DNA of 64,000 nucleotides from Siphonobacter aquaeclarae (lineage in GTDB: Bacteria; Bacteroidota; Bacteroidia; Cytophagales; Spirosomataceae): contig NZ_FNGS01000001.1 of NCBI RefSeq assembly GCF_900103285.1, forward strand, positions 905,158 to 969,157, written 5' to 3'. How positions within the stretch are numbered: the stretch's first letter is position 1; each line of letters begins with the position of its first letter. Both the position numbers and the translations under genes were made by a program. Positions 36,416 to 44,964 of this stretch are shown piece after piece. Below the pieces are notes generated by a model. The model was given only the letters and a program-made list of their open reading frames with translations. It did not search any database and was not told the origin of the DNA.

Positions 36416-38237
36416 ACTGTTATTGCTCACGAGCCTGGCCGTTCGGACGGTCTGCGCACAGGATACGGTCCGGTATACAGGCGGTACCCTGTCGAACGTG
36501 GACTACCACCATGGGCAGCTTCCGGTGGCCGTCGGCGTACACAATACCCAGGTACTGCGTGCCAATCGCGAGCATCCCGAACGCGCAGGCGGATTCGACT
36601 GGACCTACAACCACGCGCCCATGCTCGCTTACTGGAATGGTACCTTTTACCTCCAGTACCTGAGCAATCCGGTAGGGGAGCACGTCGGTCCTGGCCGAAC
36701 ATTACTTCTCACATCAAAAGATGGCTACAATTGGTCAAAACCCGGGGTGATTTTCCCCGTCATAAAAGTACCCGACGGATGGAAAAAAGAGGGACGGCCC
36801 GAAATAGCCAAAGACCTTCCGGCAGTCATGCACCAGCGCATGGGGTTCTATGTATCCAAGAAAAAGCGCCTCCTGACGCTGGCGTATTACGGCATCGTCA
36901 TGGGTCCGAAAGATGATCCGAACGATGGGCGGGGTATCGGGCGGGTGGTCCGTGAAATCCGCGCAGACGGGTCATACGGGCCGATTTACTTCATTCGTCC
37001 CAACAAAACCTTTGACGTCAGAAAGACGGATTTACCGCTGTATTCGGCGTCGTCTGACAAAGGATTCGTCGAAGCCTGTCAGGAATTAATGGCCAACCCG
37101 CTGATGATGCAGCAATGGGTGGAAGAGGCCGACCGGGATGACCCGCTCATCCCCCTGAAGAAAGAACTGAAAGCCTTCAGTTTTTACCATCTGGCGGACA
37201 GACGCGTGGTTGGTCTCTGGAAAAATGCCCTGACGTCCGTCAGCACCGACGAAGGAAAAACCTGGCAGTACAGCCCGTTACGTGCTCCGGGATTTGTAAA
37301 CAGCAATGCAAAGATCTGGGGGCAGCGGACGTCTGACGGCCGGTATGCTACCGTCTACAATCCCTCTGAATTCCGCTGGCCGCTGGCTATTTCAACGAGC
37401 GATAACGGTCTGAATTACAATGATTTACTGCTGGTCAACGGAGAAATTACCACGATGCGCTATGGTGGCGCCTACAAATCCTATGGCCCGCAGTATGTGC
37501 GGGGTATTCAGGAGGGAGACGGTACGCCTCCGGGAAGTAACCTGTGGGTAGCATACAGCGTGAACAAGGAGGATATCTGGGTAGCCGAAATTCCGGTACC
37601 GGTGACGGAGACAGTCACTTCTCATCCCGACGAAACGTTTGACCGCCTCCCGGACGGGAAAGAACTGACCTACTGGAACCTGTACAGCCCGCTGGAGGCA
37701 ACCGCCCGTATCGAAAAGAAGAATATTAAGTCGCTGGTATTGAGAGACAAAGACCCATTTGATTACGCAAAAGCGGAACGTGTCGTACCGGAATCCCGGC
37801 GGCTGGCGGTGGAGTTTGCCGTTATGGCAGAACACTACAACGGAAGGCTGCAGATCGAAGCGCTGGACGCGAAAGGAACGGCTGCCGTGCGGCTTACGCT
37901 GGGCCCGGACAGTGTGCTTTCAGCCAAAACCGGATACCGGGAATCCCGTATTGCCGGATACAAAGCCGGTGAGGAGCATGTCATTCGCCTGGAATTGGAC
38001 GCCGGTAAGCGCATGTGCCGCGTCCGGGTAGACGGCAGAGACGCGGGTCTCAAAATCTTTTTCGCACCGGTAGCGTCTTTTCGCCGGATCAGCTTCCGGA
38101 CCGGACCGGTACGCCGCTTTCCGGACGCGGACACGCCAACCGATCAGTCATTCGACTTGCCGGATGCAGGGCGAAGCGATGCGGAGGCGGTTTTCCGGAT
38201 TTCGCGATTCAAAACGGAACCGATCAACGGATTATAG
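36399..38237 (+). CDS. Sialidase-fold protein with C-terminal lectin-like domain
   Basis: 612 aa from the ATG at 36399 (MKRISKLLLLTSLAVRTVCAQ); the frame is open 105 nt further upstream inside the GH43-like gene but lacks a signal there. Asp-box motifs TSKDGYNW (near 108) and STDEGKTW (near 290) mark a six-bladed propeller as in BNR sialidases. The last ~170 residues look like a concanavalin-type beta-sandwich. No Neu5Ac genes are nearby; GH33-like enzymes in RG-II systems hydrolyse the 2-keto-3-deoxy sugars Kdo and Dha, which is a possible role. Catalytic residues could not be assigned with certainty. Confidence 0.68.
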   Translation: MKRISKLLLLTSLAVRTVCAQDTVRYTGGTLSNVDYHHGQLPVAVGVHNTQVLRANREHPERAGGFDWTYNHAPMLAYWNGTFYLQYLSNPVGEHVGPGRTLLLTSKDGYNWSKPGVIFPVIKVPDGWKKEGRPEIAKDLPAVMHQRMGFYVSKKKRLLTLAYYGIVMGPKDDPNDGRGIGRVVREIRADGSYGPIYFIRPNKTFDVRKTDLPLYSASSDKGFVEACQELMANPLMMQQWVEEADRDDPLIPLKKELKAFSFYHLADRRVVGLWKNALTSVSTDEGKTWQYSPLRAPGFVNSNAKIWGQRTSDGRYATVYNPSEFRWPLAISTSDNGLNYNDLLLVNGEITTMRYGGAYKSYGPQYVRGIQEGDGTPPGSNLWVAYSVNKEDIWVAEIPVPVTETVTSHPDETFDRLPDGKELTYWNLYSPLEATARIEKKNIKSLVLRDKDPFDYAKAERVVPESRRLAVEFAVMAEHYNGRLQIEALDAKGTAAVRLTLGPDSVLSAKTGYRESRIAGYKAGEEHVIRLELDAGKRMCRVRVDGRDAGLKIFFAPVASFRRISFRTGPVRRFPDADTPTDQSFDLPDAGRSDAEAVFRISRFKTEPINGL

Positions 38238-38238
38238 G

Positions 38239-39678
38239 ATGGTACGCTGGATGCTGCTTTTTTGTCTGGTTTCGGCCGTTGTGCGGGCTGAGGTCGTGTT
38301 GCCCCGGGTTTTCGGGCATCACATGGTCCTTCAGCGCGGCAAGCCGCTGACGGTGTGGGGCAACGCTGCGGCGGAGGAGGGGGTAACCGTGCGGTTTTCG
38401 GAACGGTCGGCCAGGACGTATGCCGGGACGGATGGTCGCTGGCAGGTGGTATTACCTGCTTTTCCGGCGTCGGCTGTCCCGGCGGATCTGGTGATTCAGG
38501 GGACGAATACGATTGTGTTACAGGACATTCTGGTAGGGGAGGTATGGCTGTGTTCGGGGCAGTCGAACATGGAATATACCCTTCGGAAAAACAGCAAAGT
38601 AAGCCCGGAACTGGGGGAGAAATACCGGATAGACGGGCGCAGCCCCGTTGAAGTACTCGACGCACCGCGACCTGCCGCGATCCGTTGGTTTCTCGTCAAC
38701 CGGAAGACCCTGCCGCAACCGGACTCCGCACATGCGGGCTGGCTTCCGGCGACGGACCCGTCGGTCCGTACCTTTTCCGCGCCGGCGTACTTCTTTGCCG
38801 AAGAACTGCAGCGTAAGCTTGGCGTACCGGTGGGCGTGATCGCCTCAGCGGTACCGGGCAGCCGGATTGAGCCGTGGATAGATCCGACCGTTTACCGCGA
38901 AACGTTTTCTGTGGAAGAAGGGGACCCCGGCAAGTTTTTCACGCCGATGATCCGGCCGCTTGCGCCTTTGTCTCTCGCCGGTATACTCTGGTACCAGGGC
39001 GAATCGAACTGCTTTTTGGGAGAAACGGACCGCTACACCCGGAAACTGAAGACGCTCGTCCGCAACTGGCGGACGGCATGGAACGACCAGCAGCTACCCT
39101 TTTATTTCGTCCAACTGGCGCCGTACCGGTATTCGGCGGCGTCCGGAAAGGTACACCTGACGCGGGAATCTCTGCCCGCCTTCTGGGAAGCGCAGGAAGC
39201 AGTACTGACCGAGCCGTATACAGGAATGGTTACGATAACGGACCTGATCGTCGACCCGGGCGACCTGCACCCGCCTTTCAAGTGGGAGATCGGGCGGCGC
39301 CTGGCGCGCCTGGCACTTTCCGATACGTATCAGCGAAAGGATGAAACAGACTCCGGCCCGGTCCTGCGTCAGGCAGAAACCTGTGGGCAAAATCTGGTTC
39401 TTTCTTTCGGGAAGACAGGTGCAGGCCTCGCCAGTCGTGACGGCAAATACCTCACCGGATTTGAGCTCGCCGGAAATGACGGGGTTTTCGTTCCCGCAGA
39501 AGCCGATATCATCAGCGAGACAGAAATCAGGGTACATGCGAAAACGGTGAAACACCCGGTCTCCGTCCGTTTCGGATGGGACGAGGTCGGACAGGCGAAT
39601 CTTGTCAACCGGGAGGGCTGGCCTGCGCGACCGTTCCGTAAGCAGCTAACGGAGCCGTCGGCTCGCCGGAAAAAATAA
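38239..39678 (+). CDS. Sialate O-acetylesterase family SGNH esterase
   Basis: 479 aa from the ATG at 38239, one nucleotide after the previous stop. Signal peptide MVRWMLLFCLVSAVVRA. The SGNH block I is CSGQSNMEY (Ser109), a middle block is GILWYQGESNC, and the Asp/His pair is in VDPGDLHPPFKW. N-terminal (residues ~20-100) and C-terminal beta domains are as in SASA/CE20-type enzymes. It should remove acetyl groups from sugars in the periplasm or outside, here probably from acetylated pectin side chains so that the glycosidases can work. Confidence 0.85.
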   Translation: MVRWMLLFCLVSAVVRAEVVLPRVFGHHMVLQRGKPLTVWGNAAAEEGVTVRFSERSARTYAGTDGRWQVVLPAFPASAVPADLVIQGTNTIVLQDILVGEVWLCSGQSNMEYTLRKNSKVSPELGEKYRIDGRSPVEVLDAPRPAAIRWFLVNRKTLPQPDSAHAGWLPATDPSVRTFSAPAYFFAEELQRKLGVPVGVIASAVPGSRIEPWIDPTVYRETFSVEEGDPGKFFTPMIRPLAPLSLAGILWYQGESNCFLGETDRYTRKLKTLVRNWRTAWNDQQLPFYFVQLAPYRYSAASGKVHLTRESLPAFWEAQEAVLTEPYTGMVTITDLIVDPGDLHPPFKWEIGRRLARLALSDTYQRKDETDSGPVLRQAETCGQNLVLSFGKTGAGLASRDGKYLTGFELAGNDGVFVPAEADIISETEIRVHAKTVKHPVSVRFGWDEVGQANLVNREGWPARPFRKQLTEPSARRKK

Positions 39679-39686
39679 AAACCGAT

Positions 39687-40799
39687 ATGAAAAAATGGTA
39701 CGCCTTGCTGGGTATCTGGATGGCCGGAAATGCGGCCTTCGCCCAGGTGGAAAAATGGCAGAGCGGAGTGCTGAAGCAGGAATTTCTGTTTGAGCAGGCA
39801 TCGTTTCCCGAAAGCCATGCGGCGACGATCGCAGAAACGCCTGCCGGCCTCGTAACGGCCTGGTTTGGCGGGACGAAGGAACGGAATCCGGACGTCTGCA
39901 TCTGGGTAAGCCGTCTGGAAAAAGAACGCTGGACGGCGCCGGCCCGCGTCGCCGACGGCATCGTCAACGACACCCTCCGCTACGCCTGCTGGAACCCGGT
40001 CCTTTACCAGATTCCCGGCGGCGAACTGATGCTTTTTTATAAAACAGGCCCGAGCCCGTCGACCTGGAAAGGATGGCTTAAAACGTCTGCTGACGGTGGG
40101 AAAACCTGGTCTGCGGCGCGCGCGCTGCCGGAAGGGTATATCGGCCCCGTAAAAAATAAGCCGGTGCTACTCGCCAACGGCAACCTCGTATGCCCGACCA
40201 GCACCGAAGGCAAGGGCTGGAAGCTCTTTCTGGAAATCACGCCGGATTTCGGAAAAACCTGGCGAAAAGTAGCCATTCCCGATGGCGGCCTGAATGCCAT
40301 CCAGCCCAGCGTGCTTTTTCACGGCAGGCGCCGGCTGCAGCTGCTTGCACGTAGCAAGGACCGGGCGCTGGTGGAATCCTGGTCGGACGACGACGGCGAA
40401 ACCTGGACGCCGCTCACCAAAAGTACCCTTCCCAACAACAACTCCGGAACAGATGCGGTGACGCTCCGGGACGGCCGGCAGCTGCTGGTTTACAACCACG
40501 TACTGCCTCCCGGTACCCTTGCCAAAGGTCCCCGGACGCCGCTCCACGTGTCGGTTTCGAAGGATGGAAAACAGTGGGAGGCAGCGGCTATTCTGGAAGA
40601 CTCTCCGGTCAGTCAGTATTCCTATCCCTCTGTGATTCAGACGAAAGACGGGCTCGTTCACGTCGTCTATACCTGGCGGAGGCAGAAAATCCGGCATGCT
40701 GTCATCGATCCGAAAGCACTGAAACCCCAAACGATCCGCGACGGACAGTGGCCGGCCCTGCCGGGCTACCAGCCGCCTGTCGCCGGAACAACCAACTGA
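39687..40799 (+). CDS. Exo-alpha-sialidase family (BNR) glycosidase
   Basis: 370 aa with signal peptide MKKWYALLGIWMAGNAAFAQ. Four Asp-boxes: SADGGKTW (134-141), TPDFGKTW (185-192), SDDDGETW (233-240) and SKDGKQW (291-297). Conserved SFPESHAATIAE at 39-50 and YSYPSVIQ near 312 are typical of the BNR_2 type. It lies directly upstream (3 nt) of the dehydrogenase/aldolase/PdxA/kinase set. Because no ManNAc or GlcNAc pathway genes follow, its natural substrate is more likely an RG-II 2-keto-3-deoxy acid, Dha or Kdo, than sialic acid. That is inference. Confidence 0.78.
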   Translation: MKKWYALLGIWMAGNAAFAQVEKWQSGVLKQEFLFEQASFPESHAATIAETPAGLVTAWFGGTKERNPDVCIWVSRLEKERWTAPARVADGIVNDTLRYACWNPVLYQIPGGELMLFYKTGPSPSTWKGWLKTSADGGKTWSAARALPEGYIGPVKNKPVLLANGNLVCPTSTEGKGWKLFLEITPDFGKTWRKVAIPDGGLNAIQPSVLFHGRRRLQLLARSKDRALVESWSDDDGETWTPLTKSTLPNNNSGTDAVTLRDGRQLLVYNHVLPPGTLAKGPRTPLHVSVSKDGKQWEAAAILEDSPVSQYSYPSVIQTKDGLVHVVYTWRRQKIRHAVIDPKALKPQTIRDGQWPALPGYQPPVAGTTN

Positions 40800-40802
40800 T
40801 AC

Positions 40803-41942
40803 ATGCAACCGATCTACTTTCCCGGTAAGCTCGTGGTAGGGCCGGGTACGCTGGCACAACTGGCAGACGACGTACGGAGCCTTGCGCCGTCGAAGGTCTT
40901 CTTGCTGACAATTCCGCCTTTGTTGGAGGCCATAACTCCGCTGATACAGGCGCTGGAAGATGCCGGGCGCAAAGTCCGCGTCGATACGGGCATTGCGCAG
41001 GAGCCGTCCTTCGGAGATTTTCACCGCCTCCTGGCAGAGGCAGAGTCCTTCGGGCCCGATGCGGTGCTGGGTATCGGCGGCGGGAGCGTGCTGGATGTCG
41101 CCAAACTGGTCGCCGCGATGTGTGGCAACGAGCAGCGCCTGGAAGAGGTTGTGGGTAACGGACTACTCCGGCGACGGACGACCCGCCTGATCTGTGTGCC
41201 GGCGACGTCCGGTACCGGCAGCGAGGTATCGCCCAATGCCATCCTCATCGACGACGCGGATCACCAGAAAAAAGGCATTATCAGCCCGTTTCTCGTGCCC
41301 GATGTCGTGTATGTAGATCCGCTGCTGACGGTAAGTGTACCGGCGGCAATCACTGCCGCGACGGGTCTTGACGCGCTCACGCATTGCCTGGAAGCCTATA
41401 CAAACCGGTTTGCCCAGCCGCTGGTCGATGGCTATGCGCTGGACGGCATCCGGAGAATAGCCGCGCACCTGGTACAGGCCGTTCGCGACGGCTCAGACAT
41501 CCAGGCCCGGAGTGAAGTAGCCCTCGGAAGCCTGTTGGGAGGCTTTTGCCTCGGGCCCGTGAATACCGCCGCCGTGCATGCGCTGGCCTATCCGCTGGGA
41601 ACGAGCTATCGGTTGCCGCACGGACTGTCAAACGCCCTTTTACTTCCCTACGTCATGGCCTATAATGTTCCGGCGGCAGAAAGCCGGTATGCCGACGTGG
41701 CGCGGGCGCTGGGCTGCCCCGAAGGCCTGACGATCCGGGAAACGGCCGAAGCCGGTATCGACCGGGTTCGGGATCTGGTAGCTGCCTGCGGTATTCCGGC
41801 TCGTCTGCGGGACGCCGGAGTACTGGAAGAAGACCTGCCGGCTCTGGCCGGAGATGCCCTGAAAATCCAGCGATTACTGAAAAACAACCCAAGAGAAATC
41901 ACGCTCGCCGACGCGGTTTCGATCTACCAGGCCGCTTTTTGA
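40803..41942 (+). CDS. Iron-containing alcohol dehydrogenase
   Basis: 379 aa, cytoplasmic. The NAD(P)-binding loop is GGGSVLD (92-98) and the TSGTGSE turn is at 135-141. Metal ligands Asp190, His194, His259 and His273 occur in GLDALTHCLEAY, AVHALAYPLG and LPHGLSNA at the spacing of the FucO class. It interconverts an alcohol and an aldehyde or ketone. Its place between a sialidase-like gene and an aldolase gene, 3 nt from each, suggests reduction of the aldehyde released by the aldolase. The exact substrate is unknown. Confidence 0.9.
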   Translation: MQPIYFPGKLVVGPGTLAQLADDVRSLAPSKVFLLTIPPLLEAITPLIQALEDAGRKVRVDTGIAQEPSFGDFHRLLAEAESFGPDAVLGIGGGSVLDVAKLVAAMCGNEQRLEEVVGNGLLRRRTTRLICVPATSGTGSEVSPNAILIDDADHQKKGIISPFLVPDVVYVDPLLTVSVPAAITAATGLDALTHCLEAYTNRFAQPLVDGYALDGIRRIAAHLVQAVRDGSDIQARSEVALGSLLGGFCLGPVNTAAVHALAYPLGTSYRLPHGLSNALLLPYVMAYNVPAAESRYADVARALGCPEGLTIRETAEAGIDRVRDLVAACGIPARLRDAGVLEEDLPALAGDALKIQRLLKNNPREITLADAVSIYQAAF

Positions 41943-41945
41943 CCG

Positions 41946-42863
41946 ATGAAAGAGCCAAAACCTTACCGGGGCATTGTGGTGCCGCTGGTGACTCCTCTGA
42001 CAAAAACGTACCACCTCGATATGCCGGCGGTGGTTCGCATGCACACTCACCTGCAGGCCAGTGAGGCGATGCCTTTTATCCTCGGAACAACCGGCGAAGC
42101 GGCCTCCCTGCCGGTCACAGTAAAGCAGGCGTATGTGCGGGAGGCTGTGCGACTGAAACCGCGTATGCTCTATGCCGGGATTTCCGGAAACTGCCTGGAA
42201 GAGTCGGTCGATTTTGCCCGCTTTTGCTTTGACGAAGGAGTCGACGCGGTAGCTGCGACCCTTCCGACGTATTACTACCTTTCTGAAGATCAGATGCTCC
42301 GGTACTTTGAGCAGCTTGCCGAGCGTATTCCCGGACCGCTGATTATCTACAACATTCCGTCTACGACGCATATGTCTATTCCGCTCGGCGTGATCGACCG
42401 GCTGAGCTACCACGACCGGATCGTCGGAACGAAGGATTCGGAACGAAGCGAGCAACGACTGAATGAGTCCCTGAGCCTGTGGGCGCACCGGCCGGACTTC
42501 AGTCATTTGCTGGGTTGGGCGGCCAAGTCGGCGTATGCCCTGCTGCATGGGAGCGACGGGCTTATACCGAGTACCGGAAATGTCCTTCCGTCGGTCTACC
42601 GCAGTATGCTGCGTGCGGTGGAAGAGGGAGATGCCGAACGGGCGTATCTCTTCCAAAAGCAATCGGACCTGATCGGCGGGTTGTACCAGTCCGGAAAAAC
42701 GCTTGGAGAGTCTCTCTGGGCATTGAAAGTGCTGATGGAGGAATATGAGCTCTGCGGCCCGACGGTCATGCCTCCGCTTCAGGCGCTGTCTGACCGCGAA
42801 GCCGATCGCCTGCGACGCGCCTTAGCCGAACTCCTTGAAAAAGAAGAACTTCTCGAAAAATGA
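41946..42863 (+). CDS. NAL/DHDPS-superfamily aldolase
   Basis: 305 aa, cytoplasmic (beta/alpha)8 protein. The catalytic Lys163 is in VGTKDSE and Tyr135 in IIYNIPS; the alpha-keto-acid carboxylate loop is LGTTGEAASL (46-55), with Ala in place of the second residue after Glu of many DHDPS. The family forms a Schiff base with pyruvate and makes or breaks a C-C bond. As it lies in a catabolic operon, retro-aldol cleavage of a 2-keto-3-deoxy sugar acid is expected, giving pyruvate and an aldehyde. It is not the lysine-pathway DapA by context. The pdxA-like gene overlaps its stop by 4 nt. Confidence 0.85.
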   Translation: MKEPKPYRGIVVPLVTPLTKTYHLDMPAVVRMHTHLQASEAMPFILGTTGEAASLPVTVKQAYVREAVRLKPRMLYAGISGNCLEESVDFARFCFDEGVDAVAATLPTYYYLSEDQMLRYFEQLAERIPGPLIIYNIPSTTHMSIPLGVIDRLSYHDRIVGTKDSERSEQRLNESLSLWAHRPDFSHLLGWAAKSAYALLHGSDGLIPSTGNVLPSVYRSMLRAVEEGDAERAYLFQKQSDLIGGLYQSGKTLGESLWALKVLMEEYELCGPTVMPPLQALSDREADRLRRALAELLEKEELLEK

Positions 42864-43891
42864 CACATACAAAGCCCATCGTCGGCATTACCATGGGAGA
42901 CCCGGCGAGTATCGGTCCTGAAATCGCCCTGAAAGCTATTCCGCAGGTGCGGGACACGTGCCGGCCGTTGCTGGTGGGCGACGCAGGCGTTTTCGCCGAT
43001 ATCGCCCGACGGCTTCAGATCGATATCGCCATTCACCCGGTCGGCCGGGTGGAAGACGCCCGTTTTGAGGAGGGAACGGTCGACGTCTATGACCTTCAGA
43101 ACGTAGACCTTGATCAACTGCGTTTCGGGGAAATTTCGGCGATGGCCGGAGAAGCCTCCTTTGCGGCGGTGAAGACGGTGATTGAATTAGCACTGGCCGG
43201 AGATATCGAGGCGACTGTCACCGGCCCGATTCACAAAAAAGCAGTCAACGAAGCCGGGCATCTTTTCGCCGGACACACCGAAATCTATGCCCATTTCACG
43301 AATACAAAGAAATACGGGATGTTGCTGGTGGAAGATAACCTCAAGGTCATCCATGTCTCTACCCACGTATCGCTCCGGCAGGCATGTGACCTGGTGCGGA
43401 AGGACCGGATCGTCGAAGTCGTCGAGCTATTGAACCAGGGCCTTATTTCCCTGGGGGAAGCCAACCGGAAAATCGGCGTAGCCGGATTAAATCCGCACGC
43501 GGGTGATTCGGGGTTGTTCGGCACGGAAGACGACCAGGAAATCGCCCCGGCCGTAGAAGAAGCCCGCCGGCGCGGGTTCGACGTGGACGGGCCGGTACCC
43601 GCCGATACCCTTTTTTCCAAAGCGGCAACGGGATACTACGGAGGCGTAGTGGCGATGTACCACGATCAGGGTCATATTCCTTTCAAACTCAATGGATTCC
43701 GGTGGAACGCCGAAAAACAGCAGATGGATAGCGTAAAGGGGGTAAATATTACGATGGGGCTGCCGATTATCCGGACATCGGTCGACCACGGTACCGCTTT
43801 TGAAATTGCAGGGAAAGGCGTTGCCAGCCCTGATGCGATGATCCTGGCTATTGGCTCGGCCGTCCGGTTGGCCGAAAACCGACGGTCGTGA
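42860..43891 (+). CDS. pdxA: PdxA-family 4-phosphoacid dehydrogenase (PdxA2-like)
   Basis: 343 aa. N-terminal GITMGDPASIGPE motif, TGPIHKKA and GHTE (138-141). The metal-binding histidines are His169 (STHVSL), His213 (LNPHAGD) and His268 (YHDQGHIP). PdxA oxidises 4-phosphohydroxy-L-threonine in vitamin B6 synthesis; the PdxA2 branch oxidises and decarboxylates 4-phospho-D-threonate or -erythronate to DHAP. Being fused by 4-nt overlaps to an aldolase gene on one side and a DUF1537 kinase gene on the other strongly favours the PdxA2 role. NAD+ is the expected cofactor. Confidence 0.88.
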   Translation: MTHTKPIVGITMGDPASIGPEIALKAIPQVRDTCRPLLVGDAGVFADIARRLQIDIAIHPVGRVEDARFEEGTVDVYDLQNVDLDQLRFGEISAMAGEASFAAVKTVIELALAGDIEATVTGPIHKKAVNEAGHLFAGHTEIYAHFTNTKKYGMLLVEDNLKVIHVSTHVSLRQACDLVRKDRIVEVVELLNQGLISLGEANRKIGVAGLNPHAGDSGLFGTEDDQEIAPAVEEARRRGFDVDGPVPADTLFSKAATGYYGGVVAMYHDQGHIPFKLNGFRWNAEKQQMDSVKGVNITMGLPIIRTSVDHGTAFEIAGKGVASPDAMILAIGSAVRLAENRRS

Positions 43892-44958
43892 TAGCGGTAC
43901 TGGCAGACGACCTCACCGGCGCCGCGGAAATCGCCGGTATCGGCAGGCGGTACGGCTTGCGGACGGAGCTGGCGCTGGATATCATTCCGGATACACAGCC
44001 CGATTTGCTCGTCGTCACGGCCGATACCCGGTCGCTCAGCGAAGAAGAAGCGATCCATCGTACCGGCGAACTATGCCGTAAGTTGCTGACCCTGAATCCC
44101 GAATGGGTCTACAAAAAGATTGATTCGGTACTGCGTGGACACGTACGGGCGGAGCTGGAGGTACAGCGTGCGGTTTTCGGTCAACAAAAAGTATGGATCG
44201 TTCCCGCGCATCCGTTAATGGAACGGGGTGTCAAAAACGGACTTTATGTTAGCGGGGGACGGTTGATTTCGGAAACGGCCTTTGCCCATGACCCGGAATT
44301 TCCGGTAAAAGATGCGCGGGTAACGCGTCTGCTCAATCTGCCTGAAGCTGTGTCAGTCCGTGTTGGCGAACCGCTTCCCGCCTTCGCCGGCTGGTTCATA
44401 GGGGAGGCGACTTCTCCGGAAGAAATAGCAGGATGGGCGATGCGCTGCGAAGGCCTGCTGGCCGGCGCCGCGCCTTTTTTCGAAGCCTGTCTGAGGCAGC
44501 GGGCAGGTGCGCCGGTGATGCCGGAATGTCCGGTTCCCGGAAAGCGCCGCCTGTATATCTGCGGCAGTACCTTTCGTTCTGAAAAGACACGCCGCGCGGC
44601 GCAAACGGATGGAAATGTGGTAGTTATCCCCCGTGAAAACGATCAGAAGGCGGTATTGCCGGAACGGGATACCCTGATACTGGCTGCACCGACGGAACGG
44701 GAAGCAGATCCGAACGCCGTGAAATACCGCATGGCGACGTATGCTGCGGAGCTATATACCGATTTTGTTCCGGAAGAATTGCTGATTGAAGGTGGTGCGA
44801 CTGCGGCGGCGGTACTGCGGCAGTTGAATTTCCGCCACCTGACCGATGTAAACGAACTGGCGCCGGGAGTAGTCCGGTGCCGCCTGCCGGACAACCGGCA
44901 TGTGATCCTCAAACCTGGCAGTTATCCCTGGGCCCCCGGCCTGTGGGTGGCCGACTGA
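43888..44958 (+). CDS. Four-carbon acid sugar kinase (DUF1537)
   Basis: 356 aa with GTG start inside the pdxA stop (GTGA overlap). The N-terminal domain has LADDLTGAAE (5-14), ADTRS and KKIDSVLRGH (76-85), the family's acid-sugar-binding motifs. The C-terminal nucleotide-binding domain has IEGGATAAAVL and LKPGSYPWAPGLW. Characterised members (DtnK, LtnK, DenK, OtnK) phosphorylate D-threonate, L-threonate, D-erythronate or 2-oxotetronate on the 4-OH. It is shorter than most (~420 aa), with a compact middle region. Paired with pdxA, it should supply a 4-phosphotetronate. Confidence 0.88.
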   Translation: MIAVLADDLTGAAEIAGIGRRYGLRTELALDIIPDTQPDLLVVTADTRSLSEEEAIHRTGELCRKLLTLNPEWVYKKIDSVLRGHVRAELEVQRAVFGQQKVWIVPAHPLMERGVKNGLYVSGGRLISETAFAHDPEFPVKDARVTRLLNLPEAVSVRVGEPLPAFAGWFIGEATSPEEIAGWAMRCEGLLAGAAPFFEACLRQRAGAPVMPECPVPGKRRLYICGSTFRSEKTRRAAQTDGNVVVIPRENDQKAVLPERDTLILAAPTEREADPNAVKYRMATYAAELYTDFVPEELLIEGGATAAAVLRQLNFRHLTDVNELAPGVVRCRLPDNRHVILKPGSYPWAPGLWVAD

Positions 44959-44964
44959 AAAAAC

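Noticed and set aside
39687..42863. Sialic acid catabolism (sialidase plus N-acetylneuraminate-lyase-like aldolase)
   Set aside because: No nanE, nanK, nagA or nagB relatives; the following genes are a PdxA-like dehydrogenase and a four-carbon acid kinase, which fit a tetronate product instead.
41946..42863. Lysine biosynthesis dapA
   Set aside because: The gene is embedded in a catabolic operon with overlapping genes on the 3' side; family membership alone does not show the lysine role.
42860..43891. Vitamin B6 biosynthesis pdxA
   Set aside because: Linked by 4-nt overlaps to an aldolase and a DUF1537 kinase; this context points to the PdxA2 branch.
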